Below are positions 1 through 8,262 of a DNA stretch of 52,076 nt, piece after piece. The position numbers were made by a program, and so were the translations under genes. Each line of letters opens with the position of its first letter. Position 1 is the first letter of the stretch. Under the pieces are notes generated by a model. It saw only the letters and a list, made by a program, of their open reading frames with translations. It had not been told where the DNA came from and did no database searches. Origin of the DNA: Candidatus Parabeggiatoa sp. nov. 2 (GTDB taxonomy: Bacteria; Pseudomonadota; Gammaproteobacteria; Beggiatoales; Beggiatoaceae); assembly GCA_002085445.1 (NCBI GenBank), contig NBMI01000064.1, positions 1-52,076 of the forward strand, given 5' to 3'.

Positions 1-328
1 GCCTTCCACGTCAAAAAAATGGACTCTCAAGCATTCAAGTAACCCTAAGCTCTCATTAGGCGAGGGGATAAAGGGCTGATACTCCCTTATTCATAATTGT
101 TGAATTACCCATAAAGGTAAGCATGTCAATAGTTATCAATAGAATTGCTATCTAACCTATTAGTATATGCCCAAAATGACGGACAAAATTGTTCTTGAGA
201 ATTTTACTTTAAAATACTTGAGAACGAAAAGTAGTCACGTCGGTTTAGATATTGTACTTAACAAAAACACAAAGTGCAAATTGCCGGGATCCAATATTTA
301 TACGGAACGTTCATTTTTCATTTTTCAT
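1..328. other. gene-free left edge
   Basis: No gene with a credible start, ribosome binding site or family resemblance was found here. Short open frames cross it, but they run into the palindrome at 329-369 and look like chance frames in AT-rich DNA. Confidence 0.5.
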
Positions 329-369
329 TTCCAGGCAAAAGTTTTTCGGAGAAAAACTTTTGCCTGGAA
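329..369. repeat. 41-base perfect palindrome, 19-3-19 (copy 1)
   Basis: Two 19-base arms surround the three-base centre GGA, and the core reads GGCAAAAGTTTTTC on one arm and its complement on the other. The same 41 bases, with similar CATTTTTCATT flanks, recur at 20601-20641. Related palindromes with different outer arms lie at 1187-1227, 26721-26759 and 31659-31697, so this is a dispersed family and not a single terminator. Confidence 0.85.
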
Positions 370-438
370 TTCATTTTTCATTAGTATATCTTGGCAAGAA
401 GCCGGTTAATGGCACTGATGCAAGGGGTGTGTTAAAAG

Positions 439-943
439 TTAACCCTTAACACAAACCTGCACGACTTCTACCAAATCATTTTGGTTTTCCATCACTTCAT
501 CTATTGACTTGTACGCGCCTGGAATCTCGTCAATAACTCCCGTATCCTTGCGACACTCTACGCCTTGCGTCTGTATTTCCATATCATCTTGGTTAAAGCG
601 GTGTTTCGCAGCGGCGCGGCTCATTTTGCGCCCGGCACCGTGCGAACAGGAGCAAAACGAGTCGGGATTGCCCAAGCCCCGCACAATATAGGATTTTGCG
701 CCCATACTGCCGGGGATAATGCCTAACTCGCCCTCGCCAGCGCGAATAGCGCCCTTACGAGTTAAATAGACTTGCTCACCAAAATGTTCTTCTGTCGCTA
801 CATAATTATGGTGACAGTTGATTGCCTCTTTAGTGATATTAAACGGTGGCAATGGTTTACGCAACGCCTCAACAATCAAACGCATCATTTCGCGCCGATT
901 CCACATCGCATAGTCTTGCGCCCAATGTACCGCCTCAACATAG
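439..943 (-). pseudogene. rtcB: 3' fragment of RNA ligase gene rtcB (duplicate)
   Basis: The frame encodes the C-terminal 40 percent of RtcB, the GTP-dependent 3'-phosphate/5'-hydroxyl RNA ligase. Visible RtcB landmarks are NCHHNYV (metal-binding His), GSMGAKSYIVRG, CSCSHGAGRKMSR (the His that becomes guanylylated) and the terminal VCVKG. The N-terminal metal site (the GVDIGCG region) is absent, so this copy cannot be active alone. It nearly duplicates 2807-3330. Compared with that copy it lacks five codons near the end (the HTLKQV segment). Similarity starts abruptly at YVEAVHWAQ, exactly where the other copy has its deletion junction. The few residues upstream of that point come from unrelated DNA, so the apparent start at 960 is not meaningful. 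Confidence 0.85.
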
Positions 944-1100
944 TTAGGAGTTATACTCAAGAAGGGAACAAACTGGACTTTTTGAGAAACAAAAATAACT
1001 TAAGTAACTATCTTCTAGCCCCAACGGGGCGATATTAATATAGCCTAAGGCAGCGCCCCAGGAAATCCAAGTTATGCCCATGTTGAGTATACCCGTTATC

Positions 1101-1293
1101 TGGGGTGATGAAAAGGAGGTTCCTTTGGTTCTAAAACTTGATCCCATTTTTATTCCTTTCTAAGTTTTATTACTTTAAAAACAATCGCATCGGCAAAAGT
1201 TTCGCTCCGCGAAACTTTTGCCGATGCAAGTATTCTTTAATTCATTAATCATTAATCATTAATCATTAATCATTAATAATTTTCATCACCCCA
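1101..1293. mobile_element. 193-base MITE-like element A1 with 9-base target duplication
   Basis: The ends are perfect 14-base inverted repeats, TGGGGTGATGAAAA at 1101-1114 and its complement at 1280-1293. The 9 bases CCCGTTATC occur directly outside both ends (1092-1100 and 1294-1302), as expected of a target-site duplication. There is no coding capacity. The left interior (from AAAAGGAGGTTCC) is shared with element A2 at 2131-2287. A 41-base palindrome (1187-1227) and ATTAATC tandem repeats lie inside. No transposase of this type is in the window. Confidence 0.8.
1187..1227. repeat. 41-base perfect palindrome, 19-3-19, nested in element A1
   Basis: Arms of 19 bases (GCATCGGCAAAAGTTTCGC and its complement) flank the centre TCC. 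It has the same design as the palindrome at 329-369, with a shared GGCAAAAGTTT core and a different outer arm. It is absent from element A2, so it probably arrived in A1 separately. Confidence 0.8.
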
Positions 1294-1453
1294 CCCGTTA
1301 TCCATTTTTCAGATAACTCAAAATGAGAGTCAGTATTCGAGTGGGTGAGTTTCAGTGGCTTGGATTGAGTACAACAGATTAACGGAATAAACGGATTGGT
1401 AAAAGCGTTTATCCGTTTCTTCCGACTATATCATAGCACCCAATTCACTGTGT

Positions 1454-1834
1454 TCAACTTGGTAAATCAAGCATTTTTAATTGTCTACATTCTAAATCAG
1501 AGATACGGTTCAGACGCAAATCATTACTGAGCAGTGGCACATTTAACGTCAAGGCGGTTGCCGCAATAATGGCATCAGGTAATTTAAGTGTGTGTTGACG
1601 GCGCAATTGAATTGCTTTTGTCTTAATCGGCTCATCTAAATTGATTAATGTCAATTGTGCCAAAAAATCTCTAATTTTTTGTTCAGTTTGTGTATCAAGA
1701 GCAGGATAACTCAGTAACTCCATTTCTGTCATGACAGAAACATAATAATCAGCTTTGGGCAATGGTTCGGCTAAACGTCCACCTAACAAGTACAAAATGA
1801 TATTGGTATCCAACAAAAATTGGTTCACAACCAT
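1454..1834 (-). CDS. PIN-domain ribonuclease toxin (VapC-like)
   Basis: This 126-residue protein has the size and layout of a VapC toxin, a Mg-dependent RNase of type II toxin-antitoxin systems. The acidic residues of a PIN active site are visible: FLLDTNI near residue 9, TEMELLSY near 38, LPDAIIAATA near 87, and SNDLRL near 104. The start ATG at 1834 lies inside the end of the upstream gene (10-base overlap), and GGGGGGA just before it can serve as the ribosome binding site. Translation is therefore probably coupled to the antitoxin. The pair is bracketed by two MITE-like elements. The PIN call is firm from motifs. The RNA target cannot be told from sequence. Confidence 0.88.
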   Translation of the reverse strand: MVVNQFLLDTNIILYLLGGRLAEPLPKADYYVSVMTEMELLSYPALDTQTEQKIRDFLAQLTLINLDEPIKTKAIQLRRQHTLKLPDAIIAATALTLNVPLLSNDLRLNRISDLECRQLKMLDLPS

Positions 1835-2058
1835 TCCCCCCGTATGCGCTTTTGAAATTCAAGCGGTTCTTCAGTCAATGAGATAGTCCCGGCAAACCGA
1901 TTTAAATCGGTTGTTTGTTCCGGCATCACGTTTTCCTCGTGTGATGACTCTATTGCCAATAAAATGATCCTAACTGGTTTTTTAAACCAGTCCTTGTAAT
2001 GTTCTGGAATGGGTATCATCCTATCGTGTGATTTCGATGTAAATTCAATGGCTTCCAT
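1825..2058 (-). CDS. antitoxin partner of the PIN toxin
   Basis: A 77-residue protein encoded directly upstream of the PIN toxin gene and overlapping it by 10 bases, in the usual antitoxin-first order. It begins MEAIEFTSKSHDRMIPIPEHY, resembling small antitoxins in which a short strand-rich N-terminus is followed by a toxin-binding tail (here EPLEFQKRIRGEWL). A good ribosome binding site, GAGGA, lies 8 bases before the ATG. The DNA-binding fold is not obvious from sequence, so the role rests mainly on gene context. Such antitoxins usually neutralise the toxin and repress their own promoter. Confidence 0.7.
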   Translation of the reverse strand: MEAIEFTSKSHDRMIPIPEHYKDWFKKPVRIILLAIESSHEENVMPEQTTDLNRFAGTISLTEEPLEFQKRIRGEWL

Positions 2059-2130
2059 TTTTACGTCCTCATTTATTAATTAAAACTTTTCAGATCGATA
2101 AAAATAACAAAAAGTATTCGATACTTAACC

Positions 2131-2287
2131 TGGGGTGATGAAAAGGAGGTTCCTTTGCTCCTAAAACATGATCCCAGAAAATAGTCCGCTTCAGTTTAAT
2201 TATTTTAAAAACACTTCTTTAATTATCTCGCTCCGCTCGTTACTACGTTTCATTAATCATTAATCATTAATCATTTTCACCACCCCA
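2131..2287. mobile_element. 157-base MITE-like element A2
   Basis: It shares the left terminal repeat TGGGGTGATGAAAA and the next ~40 bases with element A1. The right end TTTTCACCACCCCA complements the left with one mismatch. ATTAATC tandem repeats lie near the right end, as in A1. The flanking bases do not match each other, so no target duplication survives. A1 and A2 lie in the same orientation on either side of the toxin-antitoxin genes. Confidence 0.7.
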
Positions 2288-2518
2288 GCTATTATCTCGC
2301 GTAGCGAGTTACTGCGTTTCACATTCAACCCCTTTGGGGTTGGTTTCACTTCAAATCCGTGAAAATGACAAAATTTCGCAATAGCGCAAAGCAATAATAG
2401 AACCTAAATTATTTCTTTTTTGTCCATAAAAGCAGCATTTCTGCCGGATTAAAGCGGTATTGCAAAATTTAAATAAAATTAATAGTAAAATTATATACTT
2501 ATTATTAATTAATATCAT

Positions 2519-2790
2519 ATTTTTCGTTTGCAAAACCTAAGATAAATCAATCCGCTAATCCACGTCATCCTAAGTACTCTCAGATTTTTCTTTTGCAAAA
2601 CTGTTGGTAAGTCAATTCGTTTATCCGCGTAATTCGTTGTACTCTCAGATTTTTCTTTTGCAAAACCGTTGGTAAGTCAATTCGTTTATCCGCGTAATTC
2701 GTTGTACTCTCAGATTTTTCTTTTGCAAAACCTAAGATAAATCAATCCGTTAATCCACGTCATCCGTTGTACTCTCATTTTTCATTTTCC
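2519..2790. repeat. 65-base tandem repeat, about four copies
   Basis: Successive copies start 65 bases apart (landmark TTTGCAAAAC near 2526, 2591, 2656 and 2721). Each unit carries a TTTTGCAAAA core and an arm like TTCGTTTATCCGCGTAATTC ending GTTGTACT. That arm is the terminal sequence of the AGTACAACG element family found elsewhere in the window. The outer two copies differ from the inner two. There are no spacers, so this is not a CRISPR array. Confidence 0.75.
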
Positions 2791-2806
2791 ATTAGCGTAT
2801 TAAAAA

Positions 2807-3839
2807 CTAACCCTTAACACAAACCACTTGTTTTAAGGTATGCACGACTTCTACCAAATCATTTTGGTTTTCCATCACTTCATCTATTGACTTGTACGCG
2901 CCCGGAATCTCGTCAATGACTCCCTTATCTTTGCGACACTCTACGCCTTGCGTCTGTATTTCCATATCATCTTGGTTAAAGCGGTGTTTCGCCGCGGCGC
3001 GGCTCATTTTGCGCCCAGCGCCGTGCGAACAGGAGCAAAACGAGTCGGGATTGCCCAAGCCCCGCACAATATAGGATTTTGCCCCCATACTGCCGGGAAT
3101 AATGCCTAACTCGCCATCGCATGCGCGAATAGCGCCCTTACGAGTTAAATAGACTTGTTCACCAAAATGTTCTTCTGTCGCAACATAATTATGGTGACAG
3201 TTGATTGCCTCTTTAGTGATTTTAAACGGTGGCAATGGTTTACGCAACGCCTCAACAATCAAACGCATCATTTCGCGCCGATTCCACATCGCATAGTCTT
3301 GCGCCCAATGTACCGCCTCAACATACATCCAAACACACTTCAATAAAATGATTGCCACCGCCTAAAGTGCCTAATTGTTGTGTCCAAGTTCGATAGATTG
3401 TTTTTAACATTTTAGCGATAGTCGGATGCTTTCCAATAATCTTCTTTTCAAGAACGGTGTTAAGTGCCTTGATAGTTGAGTTTTTAGCTTGTATCGACTT
3501 GTGCTTAGCAAAGCCAACAGGCACTGCCTCTTCAATCGCCAGACGAACACGTTTAAGATTGTCGGGCAAATCACTGGCATTGATAGACAAGCGTGTAGCA
3601 TTCATTCCGCAACCAATATCCACACCCACCGCCGCGGGAATAATCGCGCCTTTAGTTGGAATAACAGCGCCAACGGTTGCGCCGATGCCGACATGTACGT
3701 CGGGCATGGCGGCAACGTGACTATGAATAAAAGGTAATTTAGCGATATTTGTTAATTGATCAAGGGCACCGGAGTCGATTTCCTTAGTGTAAATTTTTAC
3801 CGGCACTTTGCCTTTATTTAAAACCATTTTGACTGGCAT
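2807..3839 (-). pseudogene. rtcB: RNA ligase RtcB with internal deletion and frameshift
   Basis: The 5' part (3839 to about 3330) encodes the N-terminal half of RtcB with MPDVHVG, GVDIGCGMNA (metal Cys) and LGGGNHFIEVCLD (metal His). The 3' part, in another frame, restarts at YVEAVHWAQ and runs to the normal end HTLKQVVCVKG. Compared with E. coli RtcB, about 55 residues are missing at the junction near 3330, including the LHSGSRG segment with a metal-binding His. The frame changes there, so no full ligase can be made. The ATG at 3839 is preferred over the upstream GTG at 3860 because GAGAG precedes it at good spacing and MPVKMV matches the family start. No rtcA or RtcR-like regulator is adjacent. 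Confidence 0.85.
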
Positions 3840-3849
3840 AATTTTTCTC

Positions 3850-3960
3850 TCAATGTTCACGGATCAGTTTTTCAATGATCATTTTTTCACTGATCAGTTT
3901 ATCAATGAACAGTGATCAAGGTTTCACTGATCAGTTATCAGAGTTAACAGAGTGATCCGT
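3850..3960. repeat. TGATCA-rich short degenerate repeats
   Basis: This stretch upstream of rtcB contains repeated variants of CACTGATCAGTT and ATCAATGA on both strands. It resembles the CTGATAACTGAT runs at 4747-4842. It may contain the rtcB promoter, but no convincing -35/-10 pair stands out. Confidence 0.5.
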
Positions 3961-3966
3961 TTTTAT

Positions 3967-4382
3967 AAGTCAGCCCCAGGCAAGCGAAATTAATATAGCC
4001 AACGGCAACGCCGCCCTTGGCTTGGGGCGAGATTAATAGAGCCAACGGCAACGCCCTTGGCTTGGGGCGAGATTAATCTAGCCAGTGTAACTACCTAGCA
4101 AGCCCCAACGGGGCGACATTAATATAGCCAGGGGCAGCGCCCCTGGCAAGCCCCAACGGGGCGAGATTAATCTAGCCAGTGTATCTACCTAGCAAGCCCC
4201 AACGGGGCGACATTAATATAGCCAGGGGCAGCGCCCCTGGCAAGCCCCAACGGGGCGAGATTAATATAGCCAGTGTATCTACCTAGCAAGCCCCAACGGG
4301 GCGACATTAATATAGCCAGGGGCAGCGCCCCTGGCAAGCCCCAACGGGGCGAGATTAATCTAGCCAGTGTAACTACCTGGGG
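3967..4382. repeat. 94-base tandem repeat of GCCCCAACGGGGCG palindromes
   Basis: Three copies of a 94-base unit start at 4101, 4195 and 4289, preceded by degenerate partial copies from about 3967. Each unit holds two hairpin-forming cores (CCCCAACGGGG and GGGGCAGCGCCCC) joined by ATTAATATAGCC. Single relatives occur at 1016-1047 and 18245-18300. An open frame crosses the array only because of the repeat, and there is no credible gene. Confidence 0.85.
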
Positions 4383-4640
4383 CTATTCATATTCAACCCC
4401 TTCGGGGTTGGTGCTTTACAAAACCACTACCACAGGTTTCACCTTTTCAGGCTATTCATATTCAACCCCTTCGGGGTTGGCACATCGGGGGCACATTTCC
4501 CACAGGTTTCACCTGTGGCTATTATCTCGCGTAGCGAATTACTGCGTTTCACATTCAACCCCTTCGGGGTTGGCACATCGGGGGCACATTTCCCACAGGT
4601 TTCATATTCAACCCCTACGGGGTTGAAGCTTTACTTTACC
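4383..4640. repeat. CAACCCC-TTCG-GGGGTTG hairpin repeats
   Basis: Four copies of a short stem-loop, CAACCCC then TTCG or TACG then GGGGTTG, are linked by CACATTTCCCACAGGTTTCA-like sequence. A single copy with loop TTTG occurs at 2327-2342. No gene is seen. Confidence 0.7.
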
Positions 4641-4746
4641 GCTACCACAGGTTTTACTAAAGCTATTCACTGGAGGCACCTTCGGGATTAGCAAAAGCAA
4701 TTTATAATTCTGTTATAGGTATGTTAATTTTTTGGAATTACCTCAC

Positions 4747-4842
4747 AGAAAACTGATCACAGAAAACTGATAACAGAAAACTGATAACTGATAACTGATC
4801 ACTGATTATTGATAACTGATAACTGATAACTGATAACTGAAA
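4747..4842. repeat. short tandem repeat of ACTGATA/AACTGAT type
   Basis: About ten imperfect copies of a 7-10 base CTGATAA motif run up to four bases before the start of the membrane fusion gene. The ribosome binding site of that gene is therefore embedded in repeat DNA and poor. GAAAACTGAAAACTG runs near 29110 and 29250 are similar. Confidence 0.7.
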
Positions 4843-4845
4843 AAA

Positions 4846-5916
4846 ATGAGCTTGTTTACAAAAAGGCCTTACCTTCTAGCTTTACTCATCGCGGTGGCAT
4901 TAGCCGCTTGGTTGCTATCTGGGCAAACGACGGATGTTGCAAAGCCTTCAACGGCCGTTCCCCCAAAAGCGCCGCCCAGCCTGATATCGGTGCGAGTACG
5001 AGAACAAAAAGCGCAGTCCTTAACTCGTGAGATTGTTTTAACCGGGCGCACTGCCCCGCTTCGCACCGTTTTATTACGGGCCGAAATAGATGGGCACGTC
5101 GTCAAAATCGGCGCACAACGCGGCGCACGAGTTAGAAAGGGTGATTTTATTGTGCGCTTGGCAACCGATGATCGAGCCTTACGTTTAAAAGAGGCACAAG
5201 CCTTAGTCAAACAACGTGAGTTTGAATATAAAGCTAAGCGAAGGTTGTCGAGAAAAGGTTATCAATCACAGGTGCAGATAGCCGAGGCTTTAACTTTATT
5301 AGAAAGTGCAAAAACGCTCGTCAAACAGGCCCAAATCGCGCTTGATAATACCATCATTCGTGCGCCGTTTGCCGGAGTGCTGGAGCAACGTCCAGTTGAG
5401 CAAGGTGATTATGTCTCTGTCGGCGATACGGTGGCGGAGTTGATTGATGAGAATCCTTTTTTGATTGTGGGGGAAGTGACGGAATTGCAGCGTCACGACT
5501 TAAAACTCGGCAACACGGCGACGGCGCGGTTGGTTACCGGGCAAACGGTAACGGGTAAAATTTCGCTTATTTCGACCCGTGCTGATGCAGCCACTCGTAC
5601 TTTTAATATTGAGATAGAAGTCGCTAACCCTAAAGGTGAATTGGCGGCCGGTATTACTTGTGAAATTCGTATTCCCACTGAAACAGTTTATGCCCATAAA
5701 GTTTCTGCGGCTTTGTTGTCGCTTAATGATGAAGGTGTGTTGGGCGTTAAAGCAGTAGGGAGTGATAATCGCGTTGTTTTTTATCCGGCGCAATTTGCTC
5801 GTGCGACGGCGGAGGCGATTTGGTTGACGGGTTTGCCTAGACGTTTGCGGTTTATTACGGTGGGGCAAGGGTTTGTGCGTGCCGGGGATTTGGTGCAGCC
5901 GGCTAATGAAAAATGA
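4846..5916 (+). CDS. RND efflux periplasmic membrane fusion subunit (HlyD/AcrA family)
   Basis: This 356-residue protein bridges an inner-membrane RND permease and an outer-membrane channel. An N-terminal membrane anchor (about residues 8-25, LLALLIAVALAAWLLSG) is followed by the split lipoyl/barrel-sandwich domain (EIDGHVVKI near 78 and IRAPFAGVLEQR near 172), a short helical hairpin between them (about 105-165) and the beta-barrel and membrane-proximal domains. Length is normal. The expected partner, an RND permease of matching type, lies 15.7 kb downstream at 21669 on the same strand, so an ancestral operon was probably split. The ATG at 4846 follows repeat DNA with no clear Shine-Dalgarno sequence. 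Confidence 0.9.
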   Translation: MSLFTKRPYLLALLIAVALAAWLLSGQTTDVAKPSTAVPPKAPPSLISVRVREQKAQSLTREIVLTGRTAPLRTVLLRAEIDGHVVKIGAQRGARVRKGDFIVRLATDDRALRLKEAQALVKQREFEYKAKRRLSRKGYQSQVQIAEALTLLESAKTLVKQAQIALDNTIIRAPFAGVLEQRPVEQGDYVSVGDTVAELIDENPFLIVGEVTELQRHDLKLGNTATARLVTGQTVTGKISLISTRADAATRTFNIEIEVANPKGELAAGITCEIRIPTETVYAHKVSAALLSLNDEGVLGVKAVGSDNRVVFYPAQFARATAEAIWLTGLPRRLRFITVGQGFVRAGDLVQPANEK

Positions 5917-5931
5917 AAAATGAAGATTCAA

Positions 5932-5964
5932 AGAAATCCGATTTTTTGGAAAAATCGGATTTCT
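5932..5964. terminator. 33-base hairpin 15 bases after the membrane fusion gene
   Basis: Arms of 15 bases (AGAAATCCGATTTTT and its complement) surround TGG. Related hairpins with the AATCCGATTT core lie at 14823-14845 and 32463-32491, each also just after a stop codon. It could act as a transcription terminator or a 3'-end stabiliser. There is no external T-run, so rho-independent termination is uncertain. Confidence 0.55.
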
Positions 5965-5968
5965 AACA

Positions 5969-6108
5969 ATACTTTAGGGCCGCTGTTCAACCTCTTTTAC
6001 CACAAAAACCTTATCCTGTGGCTCCCACGTCAGTGTGGCTTTGAAGACTTCTACCTCGCTGCTGTCGAACTTGTTCCCGCTTGCCCATGGCAGCCGTGGT
6101 AGGTACAT
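5969..6108 (-). pseudogene. duplicated 3' end of the fibrinogen-like gene
   Basis: This 140-base stretch closely copies the last ~135 bases of the gene at 6251-7306. Shared text includes CCCACGTCAGTGTGGCTTTG and the region encoding the end of the protein. Small substitutions and indels break the frame, and there is no start. The copy stops at ACATTAATA, and a 123-base AGTACAACG-type element (6115-6237) separates it from the parent gene. Confidence 0.85.
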
Positions 6109-6114
6109 TAATAG

Positions 6115-6237
6115 AGTACAACGAACGAATTACGGGGATAAACGAATTACATACAGGGATAAACGAATGACGATGATAACCGAATAAACCCAATCCAATC
6201 CTCAATCAAGGAGTGCTCTCCCCAAATCCGTTGTACT
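6115..6237. mobile_element. AGTACAACG-ended element, copy B1
   Basis: It is bounded by AGTACAACG at 6115 and CGTTGTACT at 6229-6237, with GATAAACGAATTAC-type repeats inside. The inverted ends match those of the longer copies at 12037-12228 and 16145-16312. It lies between a gene and the duplicate of that gene's 3' end. No coding capacity is visible. Confidence 0.6.
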
Positions 6238-6250
6238 AAACAGTCACAAC

Positions 6251-7306
6251 TTAGGGCAGCTTTTCAATTTCTTTTACCACAAAAACCCTTTCCTGCTGCT
6301 CCCACGTCAGTGTGGCTTTGAAGACTTCTACCTCGCTGCTGTCGAACTTGTTCCCGCCCATCGCCGCCGTGGTAGGGACATTAATATAAGGAATAGACAA
6401 CACCCCAGTGTCAAAAGAATAGGTGGCTGGGCAAGACGAGCTAGAACCATCGGTTATCAGCGAAACCGTTTTAGAAAGCAGTCGAAAATGCTCAGTGGTT
6501 TTATACTTTTGCTTTAAAACACCGCTGAACAATTCCACTTCCCCGGTCGGTTGTCCACTCCACACGTCAAGCAGGGGCAGTTCCACAAAAGGAATGGACA
6601 AGGTTCTGTCCTTCAGGTTATAACTGGCATGCTGGCAATCGCCATCATCAGATACGGCGGCATAGTTATCTTCACTCATACAAAGATAACTACTATAAGA
6701 ATACCCGCCGGGTGCATCATTGTACCACCTTACATTGCCAGCTTCGTTATACAAAATACCAAGCCACTCACCGTGAATATAATCCCCACTGGGTTCAGAG
6801 ATGTCTGAACGATCAGAAATCCACCATTTGTCACCTGCTGTGGATGTCCAACCAAACTGAGTACCCGCATGATCGGAATTCATCGGAGTATAAGATGTTC
6901 CAGGACCATCGGTTGGGTTATATACGCCTAACGGACCAAATGATCCTTGTGCGCCAATTGACAACAAGTATTGTCTGGCTCTGTCGTAATCTTCTTCGGT
7001 TCGTGGAGCAAATATTTTTAACCCTAATTCTTGACAACTGTCATTATCAGTCACTTTAAAGGTAGTCAGACCATTTGTGACGAGATAAAATGTCAATCCA
7101 ACGTTATCACTTTCCATGTCGCAATAAACCTCAAAAGGTTCATTACCTCCGTTGCCATCTGGATCAATTGTGTAAACGCCACTCAAAGTGGAGTTATCTT
7201 TTTCCTTAAGAGCTTTGCAAGACTTAGGAGAATCAGCTAAAACTGGTGGGGCAACCGATATCCCCAATGACACGGCAATTAAAAAGGCAATGTGTTTGTA
7301 TCGCAT
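6251..7306 (-). CDS. secreted fibrinogen-like domain protein
   Basis: This 351-residue protein starts with a signal peptide (MRYKHIAFLIAVSLGISVAP, cleavage likely after VLADS). It is followed by a fibrinogen-related domain start: SCKALKEKDNS, SGVYTIDPDGNG and FEVYCDME, the hallmark of FReD proteins, which often bind sugars or surfaces. Later text (GWTSTAGDKWWISDR, HGEWLGILYN) fits a bacterial variant. The C-terminal third contains two similar segments (TLSIPFVELPLLDVWSG and VLSIPYINVPTTAAMGG), which look like an internal duplication. AGGAGCG precedes the ATG at good spacing. No partner gene is adjacent. A role in adhesion is inference. Confidence 0.75.
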   Translation of the reverse strand: MRYKHIAFLIAVSLGISVAPPVLADSPKSCKALKEKDNSTLSGVYTIDPDGNGGNEPFEVYCDMESDNVGLTFYLVTNGLTTFKVTDNDSCQELGLKIFAPRTEEDYDRARQYLLSIGAQGSFGPLGVYNPTDGPGTSYTPMNSDHAGTQFGWTSTAGDKWWISDRSDISEPSGDYIHGEWLGILYNEAGNVRWYNDAPGGYSYSSYLCMSEDNYAAVSDDGDCQHASYNLKDRTLSIPFVELPLLDVWSGQPTGEVELFSGVLKQKYKTTEHFRLLSKTVSLITDGSSSSCPATYSFDTGVLSIPYINVPTTAAMGGNKFDSSEVEVFKATLTWEQQERVFVVKEIEKLP

Positions 7307-7499
7307 TTTCTACGCTCCTAAAGTTAATTGTCTGAATCAGAATTTGCAGGATTTTAGAATTTACAGAATAGTTTTAAAATTCTGTTAATTCTGATTCTGA
7401 CAAGGTTGAATGTCTGAATCTGACTTCATAATTTTGGCCCAAAATATCAGTACCAATGAATTCATTAATGCCTAAATTTTATTTGTTGCCATTCAAATT

Positions 7500-7760
7500 T
7501 CATTGAAGGATTCCGGAAAGTGGCACATTTTCCACAATAAATTCTTCAGGTGTACTAGGCAGTGAATAGAGTACCTCTTTTCCTTGGCGATTTCGATTAT
7601 ATTCTTGATACGCGTTGCGGATTTCCTTGGCATCCTCACTCACCATCAAAATATCACCGGCTAATATCTTGAATTGATTTGAAGAAAGTGATTCTTCGAC
7701 CAGATTACCCAGTAAAATAAACTTATCAGGGTAAAGTGTCTTTATTTTAGCCCATTCCAT
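7500..7760 (-). CDS. conserved small protein, function unknown
   Basis: An 86-residue soluble protein beginning MEWAKIKTLYPDKFILLGNL. It resembles a family of small proteins common in cyanobacteria and large sulfur bacteria, often encoded beside a retropepsin-like protein, but no such neighbour is present here. A good ribosome binding site (AAAGGA) precedes the ATG. It is flanked by repeat DNA on both sides. No catalytic motif or membrane segment is visible. Confidence 0.7.
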   Translation of the reverse strand: MEWAKIKTLYPDKFILLGNLVEESLSSNQFKILAGDILMVSEDAKEIRNAYQEYNRNRQGKEVLYSLPSTPEEFIVENVPLSGILQ

Positions 7761-8210
7761 CAGTTTTTCCTTTATAACGAATAGACAACTTATTCAAATC
7801 CGCCCGTCTCGGTGGAGTAAACAATACACCCAATGGCACGGCCGTTTGTAGTAGGCGATTTATCGCCTAAAAATTTTGAACGCATTGCGCGTAGCAAAAC
7901 CTGTTTTTAAAGTGGGCCAGCTTGTAGAAATGAAAGGCCTAATTTTGCCAAAGGCCCACAATAAAAAAAAACCGCCAGATTTTAGAAACGAATGTAGTTT
8001 GTAGTAGGCGATTTATCGCCTAAAAATTTTGAACGCATTGCGCGTAGCAAAACCGGTTTTAAAAGTGGGCCAGCTTGTAGAAATGATAGGCCTAATTTTG
8101 CCAAAGGCCCACAATTCTCAAAACAATTCCATTTTTCATTTTTCATTTTTCATTTATAAAGTGGGCCAGCTTGTAGAAATGAAAGGCCTAATTTTGCCAA
8201 TGGCCCACAA
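7761..8210. repeat. repeat field with three 48-base GTGGGCC elements
   Basis: Three copies of a 48-base element lie at 7912-7959, 8065-8112 and 8161-8208. Each starts GTGGGCCA, ends TGGCCCAC, and has a conserved interior (GCTTGTAGAAATGA, AATTTTGCCAA). The first two are preceded by a GTAGGCGATTTATCGCCTA hairpin repeat and CGCATTGCGCGTAGC. The frame across the array (peptide VGQLVEM repeats) is a product of the repeat. Further copies are at 10176, 20527, 20669, 20765 and 21384. Confidence 0.85.
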
Positions 8211-8262
8211 TTCTCAAAAAGTGTTCCCTTGTTGAGTCTAAAGCCAACTTGCCTTGGGTAGC

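Noticed and set aside
944..1147. Minus-strand 67-codon frame
   Set aside because: It crosses the end of element A1 and the rtcB fragment junction, has no ribosome binding site and resembles no family.
2351..2533. Minus-strand 60-codon AT-rich frame
   Set aside because: Low-complexity, no ribosome binding site, and it runs into the 65-base repeat.
2519..4382. CRISPR array candidates (65-base and 94-base repeats)
   Set aside because: The units are contiguous tandem copies without unique spacers, and no cas gene is in the window.
4273..4626. 117-codon open frame in the tandem repeat
   Set aside because: It is built entirely from GCCCCAACGGGGCG and CAACCCC repeats.
8029..8235. Small protein with repeated VGQLVEM peptides (also at 20669-20902 and 21297-21548)
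   Set aside because: The peptide is the translation of the 48-base element. The frame is not kept between copies and the starts lie in repeats.
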